Assembly (NCBI RefSeq): GCF_051857475.1
Contig: NZ_JBPZGZ010000001.1
Location: 1,948,047 to 2,012,046, forward strand
Length of the DNA: 64,000 nucleotides
Direction: 5' to 3'
Source: Pelomonas sp051857475
GTDB taxonomy: Bacteria; Pseudomonadota; Gammaproteobacteria; Burkholderiales; Burkholderiaceae_C
The position numbers were made by a program, and so were the translations under genes. Below are positions 17,142 through 26,064 of the stretch, one piece after another (within the stretch, counting starts at the first letter, position 1; each line of letters begins with the position of its first letter). Under the pieces are notes generated by a model that saw only the letters and a program-made list of their open reading frames with translations, did no database searches and was not told where the DNA came from.

Positions 17142-19070
17142 CTAGCGTGGCGACAGCAGCTTCACCTCCAGGCCCGAGGCCTGGCCCTGCCAGCGGTAGA
17201 GCCTCTGCGTCGCGGCCTGGAAGTCCTGCGGCCGGGCGCTGCGGATGGGCACAAAGGTCTGCGGGTTGCGGTCGACCAGGGGAAACCAGCTGCTCTGGAC
17301 CTGCACCATGATGCGGTGGCCGCGGCGGAAGCTGTGGTTGATGTCCTGCAGCTCGACGCGCAGCTCTTCAACCTGGCCCGGCACCATGGCTTGGGGGGTT
17401 TCGAAACTGTTGCGGAAGCGGCCGCGCAGCGGGTCGCCGCGCACCAGTTGCTGATAACCCCCGATGGGCGACTCCGGCGGCTCGACATCCTCGCTGCGCG
17501 ACTTGCGCTTCCTGCCGCCCTCTTCTTCCAGCTCGGGCGGGTAGACGTCGATGAGCTTGACCACCCAGTCGGCATCCGTGCCCGAGGTCGATGCGAACAG
17601 CCGAGCGACGATGGGGCCGACGATCGTCACGTCCTCCTCCAGCACCTCGCTGCGGTAGGTCAGCACATCGGGCCGCGTGGCAGCGAAGCGCTGGTCGCTG
17701 ACCATGTATTCCTGCGGCACGTCCAGCGTCGCGTAGCCGACAAAGGGCACGGGCTTGTTGGGGTCGCTGATCCAGCTGTCGAACTCCGGCTGGCCGACCT
17801 GCGGCGGCGTGAAGCTGAGCTTGCCGCCCGCCGCGAAGTAGAGGGTGCGCGGCTGGGCCTGCTGGGGCGGCCAGGCGTCATAGCGGCGCCAGACATTGGT
17901 GCCGGTCTCGAAGACGGTGGCCTTGGCAATCGGCGCCTTGGGTGTCACCTCGCGCAGATGCTGCTCGAAGAAGGGGAAGAGCACGTCCTTCTGGAACTGC
18001 TCGGCCGTCGGCTGCTGGAACTGCACGCGGCCGAGCTGACGCCCCGGCGCACCCACCCAGCCGCCATGCACCCAGGGGCCGATGACGAGGCGGTTGTCGG
18101 TGCTCGGGCTCTGCTTGGCAATGGCGCGGAAGGTGTTGAAGGGGCCGGCCAGGTCCTCGGCATCGAACCAGCCGCCGACCGTCAGCACGGCGGCACGGAT
18201 GTTCTTCAGATGAGGCGTGATGGCACGCGACTTCCAGAACTCGTCGTAGCGGTCATGCTCCAGCTGGGTGTCGAAATAGGGATTCGGCCCGCCGTCCCTG
18301 GCCAGGCGCCGGGCCAGGTTGTCGAGGTTGCCCTGCTGCAGATAGAACTCATAGCCGTCCTGCGTGCCCCAGTCGAACTGCGGCCATTGCTTGGGGGGCA
18401 GCACCGGGGTCTGCTGAGGCTTGAAGCCGGTATAGAAGCCGAAGTTGGCGGCCAGCATGAAGGCACCGCCGTGATAGCTGTCGTCGCCCTTGAAAAGATC
18501 GGCAACGGGCGCCTGCGGGGACGCGGCCTTGATGGCCGGATGCGAGTCGATGATGGAGGCCGCGCTGTAGAAGCCCGGATAGGAGATGCCCCAGAGGCCG
18601 ACGCGGCCGTTGTGGCCGGGAAGGCGCTCCAGCAGCCACTGCACGCTGTCGTGGGTGTCCGAGCTCTCGTCGACATCCGCCGCCGTCTTCTTGGCCGGCT
18701 TGTGCGGCGTCATCTCGATGAACTCGCCGTCGGACTGGTGGCGGCCGCGCACGTCCTGGCAGACGAAGATATAGCCGGCCTTCAGGAAGTCCTCGCTGGG
18801 TGCCAGGCGCTTCACGCCATCGCGGTCCACGCCATAGGGCCCGCAGCCATAGGGGGTGCGCACCATCAGCAAGGGATAGCGCCGGCTCTGGTCCTTGGGG
18901 ATGTAGACGGCGGTGAAGAGCTTTTTGCCGTCGCGCACCGGCACACGGTACTCGTACTTGGTGTAGTGCTCGCGCGGCTCGTAGGCAGGCGGCTTGTTGT
19001 CTTCATCGGCGGCCTGGGCAGCGGAGGCAGCCAGGGTCAGCAGCAGGAGGGTGGCGCGTGACAGGGGCAT
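17142..19070 (-). CDS. CocE/NonD family hydrolase, exported
   Basis: 642 aa. MPLSRATLLLLTLAASAAQA is a signal peptide, the reason for choosing the ATG at 19070 over 19112. The S15/CocE fold is shown by ICQDVRGRHQSDGEF, the nucleophile elbow GLWGISYPGFYSA near residue 164 and the later VIGPWVHGGW with the catalytic His region. The C-terminal third (IVARLFASTSGTDADWVVKLIDVYP and RRGHRIMVQVQSSWFP) is the jelly-roll domain of X-Pro dipeptidyl peptidases and cocaine-esterase-like enzymes. It hydrolyses an ester or peptide bond in the periplasm; the substrate is unknown. Confidence 0.88.
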   Translation of the reverse strand: MPLSRATLLLLTLAASAAQAADEDNKPPAYEPREHYTKYEYRVPVRDGKKLFTAVYIPKDQSRRYPLLMVRTPYGCGPYGVDRDGVKRLAPSEDFLKAGYIFVCQDVRGRHQSDGEFIEMTPHKPAKKTAADVDESSDTHDSVQWLLERLPGHNGRVGLWGISYPGFYSAASIIDSHPAIKAASPQAPVADLFKGDDSYHGGAFMLAANFGFYTGFKPQQTPVLPPKQWPQFDWGTQDGYEFYLQQGNLDNLARRLARDGGPNPYFDTQLEHDRYDEFWKSRAITPHLKNIRAAVLTVGGWFDAEDLAGPFNTFRAIAKQSPSTDNRLVIGPWVHGGWVGAPGRQLGRVQFQQPTAEQFQKDVLFPFFEQHLREVTPKAPIAKATVFETGTNVWRRYDAWPPQQAQPRTLYFAAGGKLSFTPPQVGQPEFDSWISDPNKPVPFVGYATLDVPQEYMVSDQRFAATRPDVLTYRSEVLEEDVTIVGPIVARLFASTSGTDADWVVKLIDVYPPELEEEGGRKRKSRSEDVEPPESPIGGYQQLVRGDPLRGRFRNSFETPQAMVPGQVEELRVELQDINHSFRRGHRIMVQVQSSWFPLVDRNPQTFVPIRSARPQDFQAATQRLYRWQGQASGLEVKLLSPR

Positions 19071-19168
19071 GAGGCAAACGGCTGGATTGCAGACGGAGGC
19101 GAAGTCTGACACCGCGCCGGCCCCCTTCGCGGTTAGGCTGGGCCGTCACCAGGTAAAGAAACGCCGCC

Positions 19169-20038
19169 ATGAAGATGCAAACCCAGGCCTGCCGCGTCGC
19201 CCCGGGCCAGAAGGTCAAGCTCAAGCACTGGGCCACGGCCGTGGATCCGCTTTACAGCGACAAGAGCGACTACGAGAAGAAGCTGCAGGCCCAGGTCGAA
19301 CGCCTCAGCGAGCTGCAGAACCTGCTCTATGCCCACAACCGCTATGCCCTGCTCTTGATCTTTCAGGCCATGGACGCGGCCGGCAAGGATGGCGTCATCA
19401 AGCATGTCATGTCGGGCGTGAACCCGCAGGGCTGCCAGGTCTTCAGCTTCAAGCACCCCAGCGCCCAGGAGCTGGAGCACGACTTCCTGTGGCGCACCAC
19501 GCAATGCCTGCCCGAGCGCGGCCGCATCGGCATCTTCAACCGCTCCTACTACGAGGAGGTGCTGATCGTGCGCGTGCACCCGGAGATCCTGAAGGCCCAG
19601 ACCCTGCCCAAGGACACGGCCCGCGCACCGGCCATCTGGCCGCAACGCTACGAGTCCATCAACAACCTCGAGCAGCATCTGTACCGCAACGGCACGCGCG
19701 TGCTGAAGTTCTTCCTGCACCTCAGCAAGGAGGAGCAGCGCAAACGCTTCCTGGCACGGCTGGAGGACTCGGCCAAGAACTGGAAGTTCACCGCCGACGA
19801 CATGAGCGAGCGCGAGCTCTGGCCCAAATACCAGCAGGCCTATGCCGAGATGCTGGGCGCCACCAGCAGCGAGGAAGCGCCCTGGCATGTGGTGCCGGCC
19901 GACGACAAGCGCAATGCCCGCCTCATCGTGTCGCAGGTCGTCGTTGACGCGCTGGCGGCACTGAAGATGAGCTATCCCGAGCCGACGCTGGACGCGGCGG
20001 AACTGGACGCCATCAAGAAAAGGCTCAGCCGAACTTGA
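19169..20038 (+). CDS. Polyphosphate kinase 2 family (PPK2)
   Basis: 289 aa. Walker A-like AMDAAGKDG at residues 67-75, GVNPQGCQVFSFKHP and the lid/Walker B block FNRSYYEEVLIVRVHPE at 125-141 define PPK2. The closest family layout I know is class III (Meiothermus-type), which uses polyphosphate to phosphorylate AMP and ADP, but the class is inferred from overall resemblance. It is cytoplasmic. The gene is transcribed alone; its last 14 bp overlap the end of the convergent BNR-type gene. Confidence 0.92.
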   Translation: MKMQTQACRVAPGQKVKLKHWATAVDPLYSDKSDYEKKLQAQVERLSELQNLLYAHNRYALLLIFQAMDAAGKDGVIKHVMSGVNPQGCQVFSFKHPSAQELEHDFLWRTTQCLPERGRIGIFNRSYYEEVLIVRVHPEILKAQTLPKDTARAPAIWPQRYESINNLEQHLYRNGTRVLKFFLHLSKEEQRKRFLARLEDSAKNWKFTADDMSERELWPKYQQAYAEMLGATSSEEAPWHVVPADDKRNARLIVSQVVVDALAALKMSYPEPTLDAAELDAIKKRLSRT

Positions 20039-21098
20039 TGGCGTAGACAGGGGGTAGATGCGCAGAGACGGCCTGCCAGCTGTCGCCGGCATCGCCGCTC
20101 GCCCAGACGCCTCCCGTCGTCGAGCCCATCATCAGCTGCTCGCCGTCGCCGTCCACCGCCAGGCCGTGGCGGAAGATCAGGTCGTAGCAGTGCTGCTGAG
20201 GCAGGCCCGTGCGCAGCACATCGAAGCTCTTGCCGCCGTCCCGGGTGCGCGTCACGCACAGGGCGCCGTCGACCGGGATGCGCCTCTCGTCCTTGACGGC
20301 CGGCACGAACCAGGCGGTGTTGCCATCCTTGGGATGGGCCGCCACCGCAAAGCCGAAGCTGGAAGGCTGGGCTTGCAGTTCCTCCCAGGTTGAGCCGTTG
20401 TCGCTGCTGCGGAAGATGCCGCAGTGATGCTGGCACCAGAGCACGTCGGGCTCGTCGCGGCAGCGGGCGATCAGGTGCGGATCCTGGGAGTTCTCGTCGC
20501 CGGCCAGCTCGGGCGGCATGAAGTCGGCCCGCATGCCCTTGGCGCGCAGGCCCCAGCTGTCGCCGCCGTCCGTCGTGCGCCAGGCGCCGCCGCAGGAGAC
20601 ACCCACCAGCAACTCGTCGGCGTTGGCCGGATGCGGGCAGATGGAATGCAGGGCCGGATTGGGGTTGCCGCCGCCCATCCATTGCAGGCGGCGCGGGTCC
20701 ATCCACAGCGACTCGCTGAGCTGCCAGCTCTCGCCGCGGTCGCGGCTGACGAAGAGGCCGCCGGGGATGCTGCCGCACCAGATGGCATCGCTCGATCGCT
20801 CCAGAGAAAACACCTGCTCCAGCTTCCAGGCCGGGCCTTCCACGCCCTCGGGCTGGGCCGGGAAGCTCGGCGCCGTCACCTCCCGCCAGGTCTTGCCGGC
20901 GTCGTCGCTGGCCTGCAGCTTGGCGCCGAAATGGCCCAGGTTGAGGCCGGCCAGCATGAAGCCGGACTCGTCGGGCGGCAGCAGCATGGTGACCGGGTCG
21001 GCCACGAAACTGAGGTTGTCGATCTGCCAGGCACCGCCACGGCGGCGCAGTTCGAAAAGGCCTTTGCGGGTCGCGGCCCAGGCGCGGTCTTGCGTCAT
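20025..21098 (-). CDS. BNR/sialidase-like beta-propeller protein
   Basis: 357 aa starting MTQDRAWAATRKGLFELRR, with AAAGGAG 7 nt upstream. Several Asp-box-like turns are visible: SDDAGKTWREV, SRDRGESWQLS, TTDGGDSWGLR, SSDNGSTWEEL, TRDGGKSFDVL and SGDAGDSWQAV. These are the S/T-x-D-x-G-x-(T/S)-W repeats of BNR/YCF48 propellers. No signal peptide is seen, so it is likely cytoplasmic and unlikely to be a true sialidase. It follows a MoaD/ThiS-like gene, with repeat copy B between them. Confidence 0.85.
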   Translation of the reverse strand: MTQDRAWAATRKGLFELRRRGGAWQIDNLSFVADPVTMLLPPDESGFMLAGLNLGHFGAKLQASDDAGKTWREVTAPSFPAQPEGVEGPAWKLEQVFSLERSSDAIWCGSIPGGLFVSRDRGESWQLSESLWMDPRRLQWMGGGNPNPALHSICPHPANADELLVGVSCGGAWRTTDGGDSWGLRAKGMRADFMPPELAGDENSQDPHLIARCRDEPDVLWCQHHCGIFRSSDNGSTWEELQAQPSSFGFAVAAHPKDGNTAWFVPAVKDERRIPVDGALCVTRTRDGGKSFDVLRTGLPQQHCYDLIFRHGLAVDGDGEQLMMGSTTGGVWASGDAGDSWQAVSAHLPPVYAIKFG

Positions 21099-21133
21099 CT
21101 CAGTCTCCTTTACGAATCGGTAGTGCACTGCCT

Positions 21134-21260
21134 GCGGGCCGAGCGACGGGCCGCTCCCTAGCCGACCCGCTCTGGCAATGTGCTTGCCGGTCGAACCGGC
21201 AAGCATCGCCGTCCCCTCGGGGGACCGGCCCAGGTAATCCTTGGACGAGGGGCCGCATCT
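21134..21260 (-). repeat. Structured 3'-UTR repeat, copy B (after the MoaD/ThiS-like gene)
   Basis: The second copy. It starts directly after the MoaD/ThiS-like stop and lies inside the intergenic space of a likely two-gene operon. GTCCCCTCGGGGGAC is identical to copies A and C. The long stem reads TGCTTGCCGGT with ACCGGCAAGCA, so both arms have changed together relative to A and C. Confidence 0.8.
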
Positions 21261-21530
21261 CTAACCTCCAGATAGTGCTTGCAGGACATGGATGCGGCTG
21301 TCGGCCCTCAAAGGGTCGCTCAGGCCGCGCAGGTCGCGCGCCCGCCGGCCGTCGATGAAGACGACCACGTTGACGCGCAGATGGCCCTGCTCGTCGAGGA
21401 TGTAGCCCCTGAGCCGCGGCTGCTCGGCAAACGCGGCGTCCAGGGCTTCGCGCAACGTGGCCGCCTCGCACTGGCAGGACGGCGCGTCCACGAAACGGCG
21501 CAGCTGGGGGGTGAATTCGACAAGGGCCAT
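21261..21530 (-). CDS. MoaD/ThiS-like ubiquitin-fold sulfur carrier
   Basis: 89 aa ending in LSGG. The C-terminal Gly-Gly is what MoaD, ThiS and related carriers use for thiocarboxylation. The body (MALVEFTPQLRRFVDAPS, then ATLREALDAAFAEQPRLRGYILDEQGHLRVNVVVFIDGRRARDLRGLSDPL) matches the MoaD/ThiS beta-grasp layout. No moaE, thiG or E1 gene is adjacent; the neighbour is a BNR-type propeller protein. It may therefore serve a different sulfur-transfer or conjugation role. The acceptor is unknown. Confidence 0.82.
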   Translation of the reverse strand: MALVEFTPQLRRFVDAPSCQCEAATLREALDAAFAEQPRLRGYILDEQGHLRVNVVVFIDGRRARDLRGLSDPLRADSRIHVLQALSGG

Positions 21531-21563
21531 GTCAGTGGTGCCCGGCCGCCCGTAACCACTGAC

Positions 21564-21604
21564 GCGCCCCCTCGGGGGGCAGCCAGCGCAGCGGGCGTGG
21601 GGGC
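21564..21604. repeat. GC-rich palindromic intergenic repeat
   Basis: GCCCCCTCGGGGGGC (21566-21580) forms a tight hairpin, followed by CAGCCAGCGCAGCGGGCG and GGGGGC that can re-pair with the left arm. I know this pattern as a frequent intergenic palindrome in Burkholderiales. It sits between the divergent MoaD/ThiS-like and rarD genes. Confidence 0.6.
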
Positions 21605-21689
21605 AGTTTCATCTCTTGATGACGAACGAGATGGGACCGATTCGACGTCGGAGCCCCTACCAAAACCTCCGGAATAACCCGCAACGAGA

Positions 21690-22565
21690 ATGCGGTCGAT
21701 GAATTCCGGTGTCCTCTTCGCCCTTGGCGCCTATCTGAGCTGGGGGCTGTTCCCGCTCTACTTCCGCCAGATCGCCACCGTGCCCGCGCTGCAGATCGTG
21801 GCCCACCGCACGCTGTGGTCGTTGGCCTTCGTGGCCATCGTGCTGCTGGTGACGGGGCACCTGAAATGGCTGCGCGACGTCAGCGCGGCGACCTGGCGGC
21901 GCTTTGCCGTGTCGGCGGTGCTGATCGCCACCAACTGGCTGACCTATGTCTGGGCCGTCGGCCATGGCCATGTGCTGGACGCCAGCCTGGGCTATTTCAT
22001 CAACCCGCTGGTCAACGTCGCGCTGGGATTCGCCGTGCTGCACGAGCGCCCGCGGCCGGTGCAATGGGTGGCCGTGGGTCTGGCGGCCTTCGGCGTCATC
22101 TGGCTGACCGTGGCGGCCGGCCGCCTGCCCTGGGTGGCCCTGGTGCTGGCGGTCAGCTTCGGCCTCTATGGCCTGATGCGCAAGACGGCCGCCCTGGGCG
22201 CCATCGAGGGGCTGACACTGGAGACCCTCATCCTGGCGCCACTGGCCGCCGGCGGCCTGATCTGGTGGTCCCAGGACGGCAGCATGGCCGGCCAGACGGC
22301 GGTGGACTGGGCCTGGCTGATCGGCACCGGCCCGGTCACGGCCGGCAGCTTGCTGCTGTTTGCCGCCGGCGCGCGGCGCATTCCGCTGGCGACATTGGGC
22401 CTCGTCCAGTACGTCTCGCCTTCGCTGCAGTTCCTGCTCGGCGTCTTCCTCTTCCACGAAGCGATGGATGCGAGCCGGCTGGTGGCCTTCTGCTTCATCT
22501 GGGGTGCGCTGGCCGTCTACAGCGCCGAAGGCCTGTGGCGCACGCGACGCCTACAGCCGGCCTGA
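21690..22565 (+). CDS. rarD: RarD, EamA/DMT-family transporter
   Basis: 291 aa, about ten membrane helices. It starts MRSMNSGVLFALGAYLSWGLFPLYFRQI, the characteristic RarD N-terminus, followed by PALQIVAHRTLWSLAFVAI and WLTYVWAVGHGHVLDASLGYFINPLVNV. The ATG at 21699 is an equally possible start. RarD proteins belong to the drug/metabolite exporter superfamily; the name comes from chloramphenicol sensitivity in E. coli and the physiological substrate is not known. The stop overlaps the convergent membrane protein gene by 15 bp. Confidence 0.93.
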   Translation: MRSMNSGVLFALGAYLSWGLFPLYFRQIATVPALQIVAHRTLWSLAFVAIVLLVTGHLKWLRDVSAATWRRFAVSAVLIATNWLTYVWAVGHGHVLDASLGYFINPLVNVALGFAVLHERPRPVQWVAVGLAAFGVIWLTVAAGRLPWVALVLAVSFGLYGLMRKTAALGAIEGLTLETLILAPLAAGGLIWWSQDGSMAGQTAVDWAWLIGTGPVTAGSLLLFAAGARRIPLATLGLVQYVSPSLQFLLGVFLFHEAMDASRLVAFCFIWGALAVYSAEGLWRTRRLQPA

Positions 22566-23660
22566 CGAGGCGCGGGCATCAACACCCGGGGCCGCCGATG
22601 CGGCCGCGGGCGGGCGCGACGCCTTGTCGTCGCCCGCATAGAAGCTGCGCGTCTTTTCATGCAGCGGCGTCCGGTCAAGCTGCCACAAGCCCAGGGGGCC
22701 ATGCACCAGCATGAATGAATGCTCGGAGCCACGCTCGAACTGCGCCCAGTAGCGTTTCAGCTCCGGAAAACGCAGCTCCGGCGGACCCGGTTGCAAGGGC
22801 TGCAGCAATGCAGCCCCGACCAGGCGGTAGGCCACGGGCTGGGCCGCCGGGGCCAGCAACTGATCGAGACGCTTGGCGACCGGAACCGATGCGACGGCCA
22901 TCGCAACAGCCAGCAGGAAGGTCAATCCGGCCGACTCCGCCACCGGAACGCGCCGCCGACGCAGGCCCCAATACACGGGCAGGGCCAGCAGGACGCCGAG
23001 CAGCGGCAATATCGCCAACTCGCCAAACAGAGGCACGACCGCAAAGGCCGTCTCGGACAACAGCTCATGATCGTTGGCCATCGCGTCGACCCCGGCGAAC
23101 ACCAGCAGGGCCAGCAGCACGCCCGTGGTGATGGCCGCCGCGCGGTTCTTGTCGATGGCGAAGTCACCGCTGGCCTGGGCGGGCAAGGGATGTCCGGGCA
23201 GCAATGACCGGAACAGGTCGGCCGTGGCGTCGCGGGAAGCCCGGGCATTCATGCCCACATCGGCGCTCACCATCAGCTCGCCACCCTGGCCCTTGAGGCG
23301 CAGCCAGTGGGAACGGGCCATCAGCGCGCTGCCGCCGGCCCACTCGATCTGCAGGCCCTGCTTGGGCATGCGCTGGTCCAGTCGCTGGCCATCGCGCAGC
23401 TCAGACACGATGCGCACGGTGTCGCCGTCGTCGAGCAGCAGGCCGCAGCCCTCGAAAGGCAGCCACTTCAGCCGGCGGGAGAAGGCCTCGGGACGCGACA
23501 ACTGGACGCGAAACCAGCGGCACGCCGCCCCTGGTACCAGTTCGTCAAGCAGGGCGTCCTGGCTCTCCTTGCCCCGCTTGATCTGGCGGACCATCCAGGC
23601 CAGATAGACCACCAACGCGAGCTGGAATGCTAGCGGCCACAACAATCCCCATCCCTTCAT
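22551..23660 (-). CDS. Hypothetical multi-pass membrane protein
   Basis: 369 aa starting MKGWGLLWPLAFQLALVVYLAWMV, with GGGAG 8 nt upstream. There is one N-terminal membrane helix, a soluble domain of about 150 residues (KWLPFEGCGLLLDDGDTVRIVSEL), then a central group of helices (AITTGVLLALLVFAGVDAM, VPLFGELAILPLLGVLLALPVYW, LTFLLAVAMAVASVPV), and a soluble C-terminal domain rich in Pro and Ala. No family is recognised. It is transcribed towards rarD and overlaps its end. Confidence 0.65.
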   Translation of the reverse strand: MKGWGLLWPLAFQLALVVYLAWMVRQIKRGKESQDALLDELVPGAACRWFRVQLSRPEAFSRRLKWLPFEGCGLLLDDGDTVRIVSELRDGQRLDQRMPKQGLQIEWAGGSALMARSHWLRLKGQGGELMVSADVGMNARASRDATADLFRSLLPGHPLPAQASGDFAIDKNRAAAITTGVLLALLVFAGVDAMANDHELLSETAFAVVPLFGELAILPLLGVLLALPVYWGLRRRRVPVAESAGLTFLLAVAMAVASVPVAKRLDQLLAPAAQPVAYRLVGAALLQPLQPGPPELRFPELKRYWAQFERGSEHSFMLVHGPLGLWQLDRTPLHEKTRSFYAGDDKASRPPAAASAAPGVDARASSGRL

Positions 23661-23720
23661 CGACTGCTCCCTGAGCGCCACTTCGCGGGCGCTGCGGGGC
23701 GCAGTCTAGGTGGCTCTGCA

Positions 23721-25274
23721 TCAGGAACGCATCAGGAAATCAAAGGCACCCAGGGCAGCCTTCGCACCGTCGCCGGCAGCGATGATGATCTGCTTGAAAG
23801 GCACGGTCGTCACGTCGCCCGCGGCGAACACGCCGGGAATCGAGGTGGCGCCCTTGGCGTCCACGATGATCTCGCCGTGCTTGCTGAGCTCCAGCGTGCC
23901 GCGCAGCCATTCGGTGTTGGGCACCAGGCCGATCTGCACAAAGCAGCCATCCACCTCGACGCGCCTGGCTTCGCCCGACACGCGGTCGGTGTAGTTCAGG
24001 CCATCCAGCTTGCCATTGGTGCCGGTGAACTCGGTCGTCTGCGCGTTCACGAGGATGGTCACGTTGGGCAGGCTCTGCAGCTTCCTGACCAGCACCGCGT
24101 CGGCGCGCAGCTCGGCGCCGAACTCGATCAGCGTCACATGCTTGACGATGCCGGCCAGGTCGATGGCCGCCTCGACGCCCGAGTTGCCGCCGCCGATGAC
24201 GGCGACCGGTTTGCCCTTGAACAGCGGGCCGTCGCAGTGCGGGCAATAGGCCACGCCCTTGTTCTTGTACTCGGCTTCGCCGGGCACATTGACGTTGCGC
24301 CAGCGCGCTCCGGTGGACAGGATGACGGTCTTGCCTTTGAGCTTGGCGCCATTGGCCAGCTCGACCTCGACAAAACCGCCCGGGGTTGCTGCCGGCGTCA
24401 GCTTCTCGGCGCGCTGCAGGTTGTGGATGTCGACCTGGTAGTCCTTGACATGGCCTTCCAGCGCCGCGGCGAACTTGGGGCCGTCGGTGACGGACACGGA
24501 GATGTAGTTCTCGATGCCCAGGGTGTCATTGACCTGGCCGCCAAAGCGCTCGGCCGCAACGCCCGTGCGGATGCCCTTGCGGGCCGCGTAGACGGCCGCA
24601 GCCGCGCCGGCAGGACCGCCGCCGATGATGAGCATGTCGTAGGGTTCTTCGGCGTCCAGCTTCTTGGCGTCGCGGGCGGCGCTGCCGGTGTCGAGCTTGG
24701 CGACGATCTCTTCGAGCGACATGCGGCCCGAGGCGAAGGGCTGACCGTTCAGCCACACCGCCGGCACGGCCATGATCTCGCGCGCTTCCACTTCCGACTG
24801 GAACAGGCCGCCGTCGATGACGGTGGTGCGGATGCGCGGGTTGACGATGGACATCAGCGACAGGGCCTGCACGACGTCGGGGCAGTTGTGGCAGGTCAGG
24901 CTCATGTAGATCTCGAAGTCGAGATCCAGGTCCAGGGCCTTCACGGCATCGATCTGGGCCTGCTCGACCTTGGGCGGGTGGCCACCGGTCCACAGCAGGG
25001 CCAGCACCAGGGATGTGAACTCATGGCCCAGCGGGATGGCGGCGAAACGCAGCGACTGCTCGGTGCCGGTGCGGCGCAGCAGGAAGGACGGCGTGCGGGT
25101 GTCGACACCGTCGGCGCGGAACGAGATCTTGTCGTTCATGCCGGCGATCTCTTCCAGCAGCTCGCGCATCTCGTCGCTCGAGGCGGAGTTGTCCAGCGAG
25201 GCGACGATCTCGAAGGGGAGCTTGACGTGGTCCAGGTAACCCTGGAGCTGGGTCTTCAGTGCGGCGTCCAACAT
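23721..25274 (-). CDS. ahpF: Alkyl hydroperoxide reductase subunit F
   Basis: 517 aa flavoprotein. The N-terminal domain holds the CHNC pair (residues 128 and 131) that passes electrons to AhpC. The FAD part has GGGPAGAAAAVYAARKG, the NADH part has GGGNSGVEAAIDLAG, the second redox pair is in YCPHCDGPLF, and the C-terminal FAD motif is GVFAAGDVT. It reduces AhpC with NADH to remove peroxides. It lies 199 bp downstream of ahpC in the same direction, with two perfect hairpins between. A GAAAGGA site precedes the ATG. Confidence 0.97.
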   Translation of the reverse strand: MLDAALKTQLQGYLDHVKLPFEIVASLDNSASSDEMRELLEEIAGMNDKISFRADGVDTRTPSFLLRRTGTEQSLRFAAIPLGHEFTSLVLALLWTGGHPPKVEQAQIDAVKALDLDLDFEIYMSLTCHNCPDVVQALSLMSIVNPRIRTTVIDGGLFQSEVEAREIMAVPAVWLNGQPFASGRMSLEEIVAKLDTGSAARDAKKLDAEEPYDMLIIGGGPAGAAAAVYAARKGIRTGVAAERFGGQVNDTLGIENYISVSVTDGPKFAAALEGHVKDYQVDIHNLQRAEKLTPAATPGGFVEVELANGAKLKGKTVILSTGARWRNVNVPGEAEYKNKGVAYCPHCDGPLFKGKPVAVIGGGNSGVEAAIDLAGIVKHVTLIEFGAELRADAVLVRKLQSLPNVTILVNAQTTEFTGTNGKLDGLNYTDRVSGEARRVEVDGCFVQIGLVPNTEWLRGTLELSKHGEIIVDAKGATSIPGVFAAGDVTTVPFKQIIIAAGDGAKAALGAFDFLMRS

Positions 25275-25315
25275 GGCGGGGTAGTCCTTTCAGTGAGGCG
25301 TGGCGACATCGGCCA

Positions 25316-25398
25316 CTGCTGAAAGAGTCCCCGGTGTGGAGGCTCTTTCAGCAGAACCTGTGAGGCTCTGCGAGAGGAAGGAGCCCTCCCGGGCTCCT
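25316..25398 (-). other. Two perfect intercistronic hairpins between ahpC and ahpF
   Basis: The first has 12-bp arms, CTGCTGAAAGAG and CTCTTTCAGCAG (25316-25327 and 25343-25354). The second has 8-bp arms, AGGAGCCC and GGGCTCCT, with a 4-nt loop (25379-25398). On the ahpC transcript neither is followed by a U-run, so they look like mRNA-stabilising or partially attenuating structures that would set ahpC above ahpF. Confidence 0.65.
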
Positions 25399-25473
25399 CA
25401 AGCTAGTCATCTGGATCAGTTGGGGTAGGAGCTTGCCGCTGCGCGACAAGGTCCAACCCGCAAGGTCAACAGA

Positions 25474-26037
25474 TTAGATCTTGCCGACCAGGTCCAGCGA
25501 CGGGGCGATCGTGGCGGCGCCTTCGTTCCACTTGGCCGGGCAGACCTGGCCGGGGTTCTTGGCGGTGTACTGGGCAGCCTTCAGCTTGCGCAGGGTTTCC
25601 TTGACGTCACGGGCGATCTCGTTGGAGTGCACTTCGGCCGTCTTGATGACGCCTTCGGGGTTGATGACGAAGGTGCCGCGCAGGGCCAGGCCTTCTTCCG
25701 GGATGTGCACGCCGAAGGCGTTGGTCAGCGTGTGGGTCGGGTCGCCAACCAGGGGGAACTTGGCCTTGCCGACGGCCGGCGAGGTTTCGTGCCAGACCTT
25801 GTGCGAGAAGTGGGTGTCGGTCGTGACGATGTAGACCTCGGTGCCCAGCTTCTGGAACTCGGCGTAGTTGTCGGCCGCGTCTTCGACTTCAGTCGGGCAG
25901 TTGAAGGTGAAGGCCGCCGGCATGAAGATCAGCACGGACCACTTGCCCTTCAGGGACTCGTCAGAGACGGTGATGAACTTGCCGTTGTGGAAGGCTTCGG
26001 TCTTGAAGGGCTGGACTTGGGTGTTGATCAGGGACAT
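25474..26037 (-). CDS. ahpC: Alkyl hydroperoxide reductase subunit C (peroxiredoxin)
   Basis: 187 aa 2-Cys peroxiredoxin. The peroxidatic Cys47 is in AAFTFNCPTEVED and the resolving Cys166 in NPGQVCPAKW, with the YF-type C-terminal tail of bacterial AhpC mostly in place. It reduces H2O2 and organic peroxides and is recycled by AhpF, encoded next. GGAG precedes the ATG. The 129-bp upstream region contains an AT-rich promoter-like stretch with an inverted repeat, in keeping with peroxide control. Confidence 0.98.
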   Translation of the reverse strand: MSLINTQVQPFKTEAFHNGKFITVSDESLKGKWSVLIFMPAAFTFNCPTEVEDAADNYAEFQKLGTEVYIVTTDTHFSHKVWHETSPAVGKAKFPLVGDPTHTLTNAFGVHIPEEGLALRGTFVINPEGVIKTAEVHSNEIARDVKETLRKLKAAQYTAKNPGQVCPAKWNEGAATIAPSLDLVGKI

Positions 26038-26064
26038 TGAGAAGGCTCCAGTGGGGGCGGGTTG

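Noticed and set aside
20025..21098. True sialidase
   Set aside because: Asp-box repeats are present, but there is no signal peptide and no FRIP-type motif or Arg triad was recognised.
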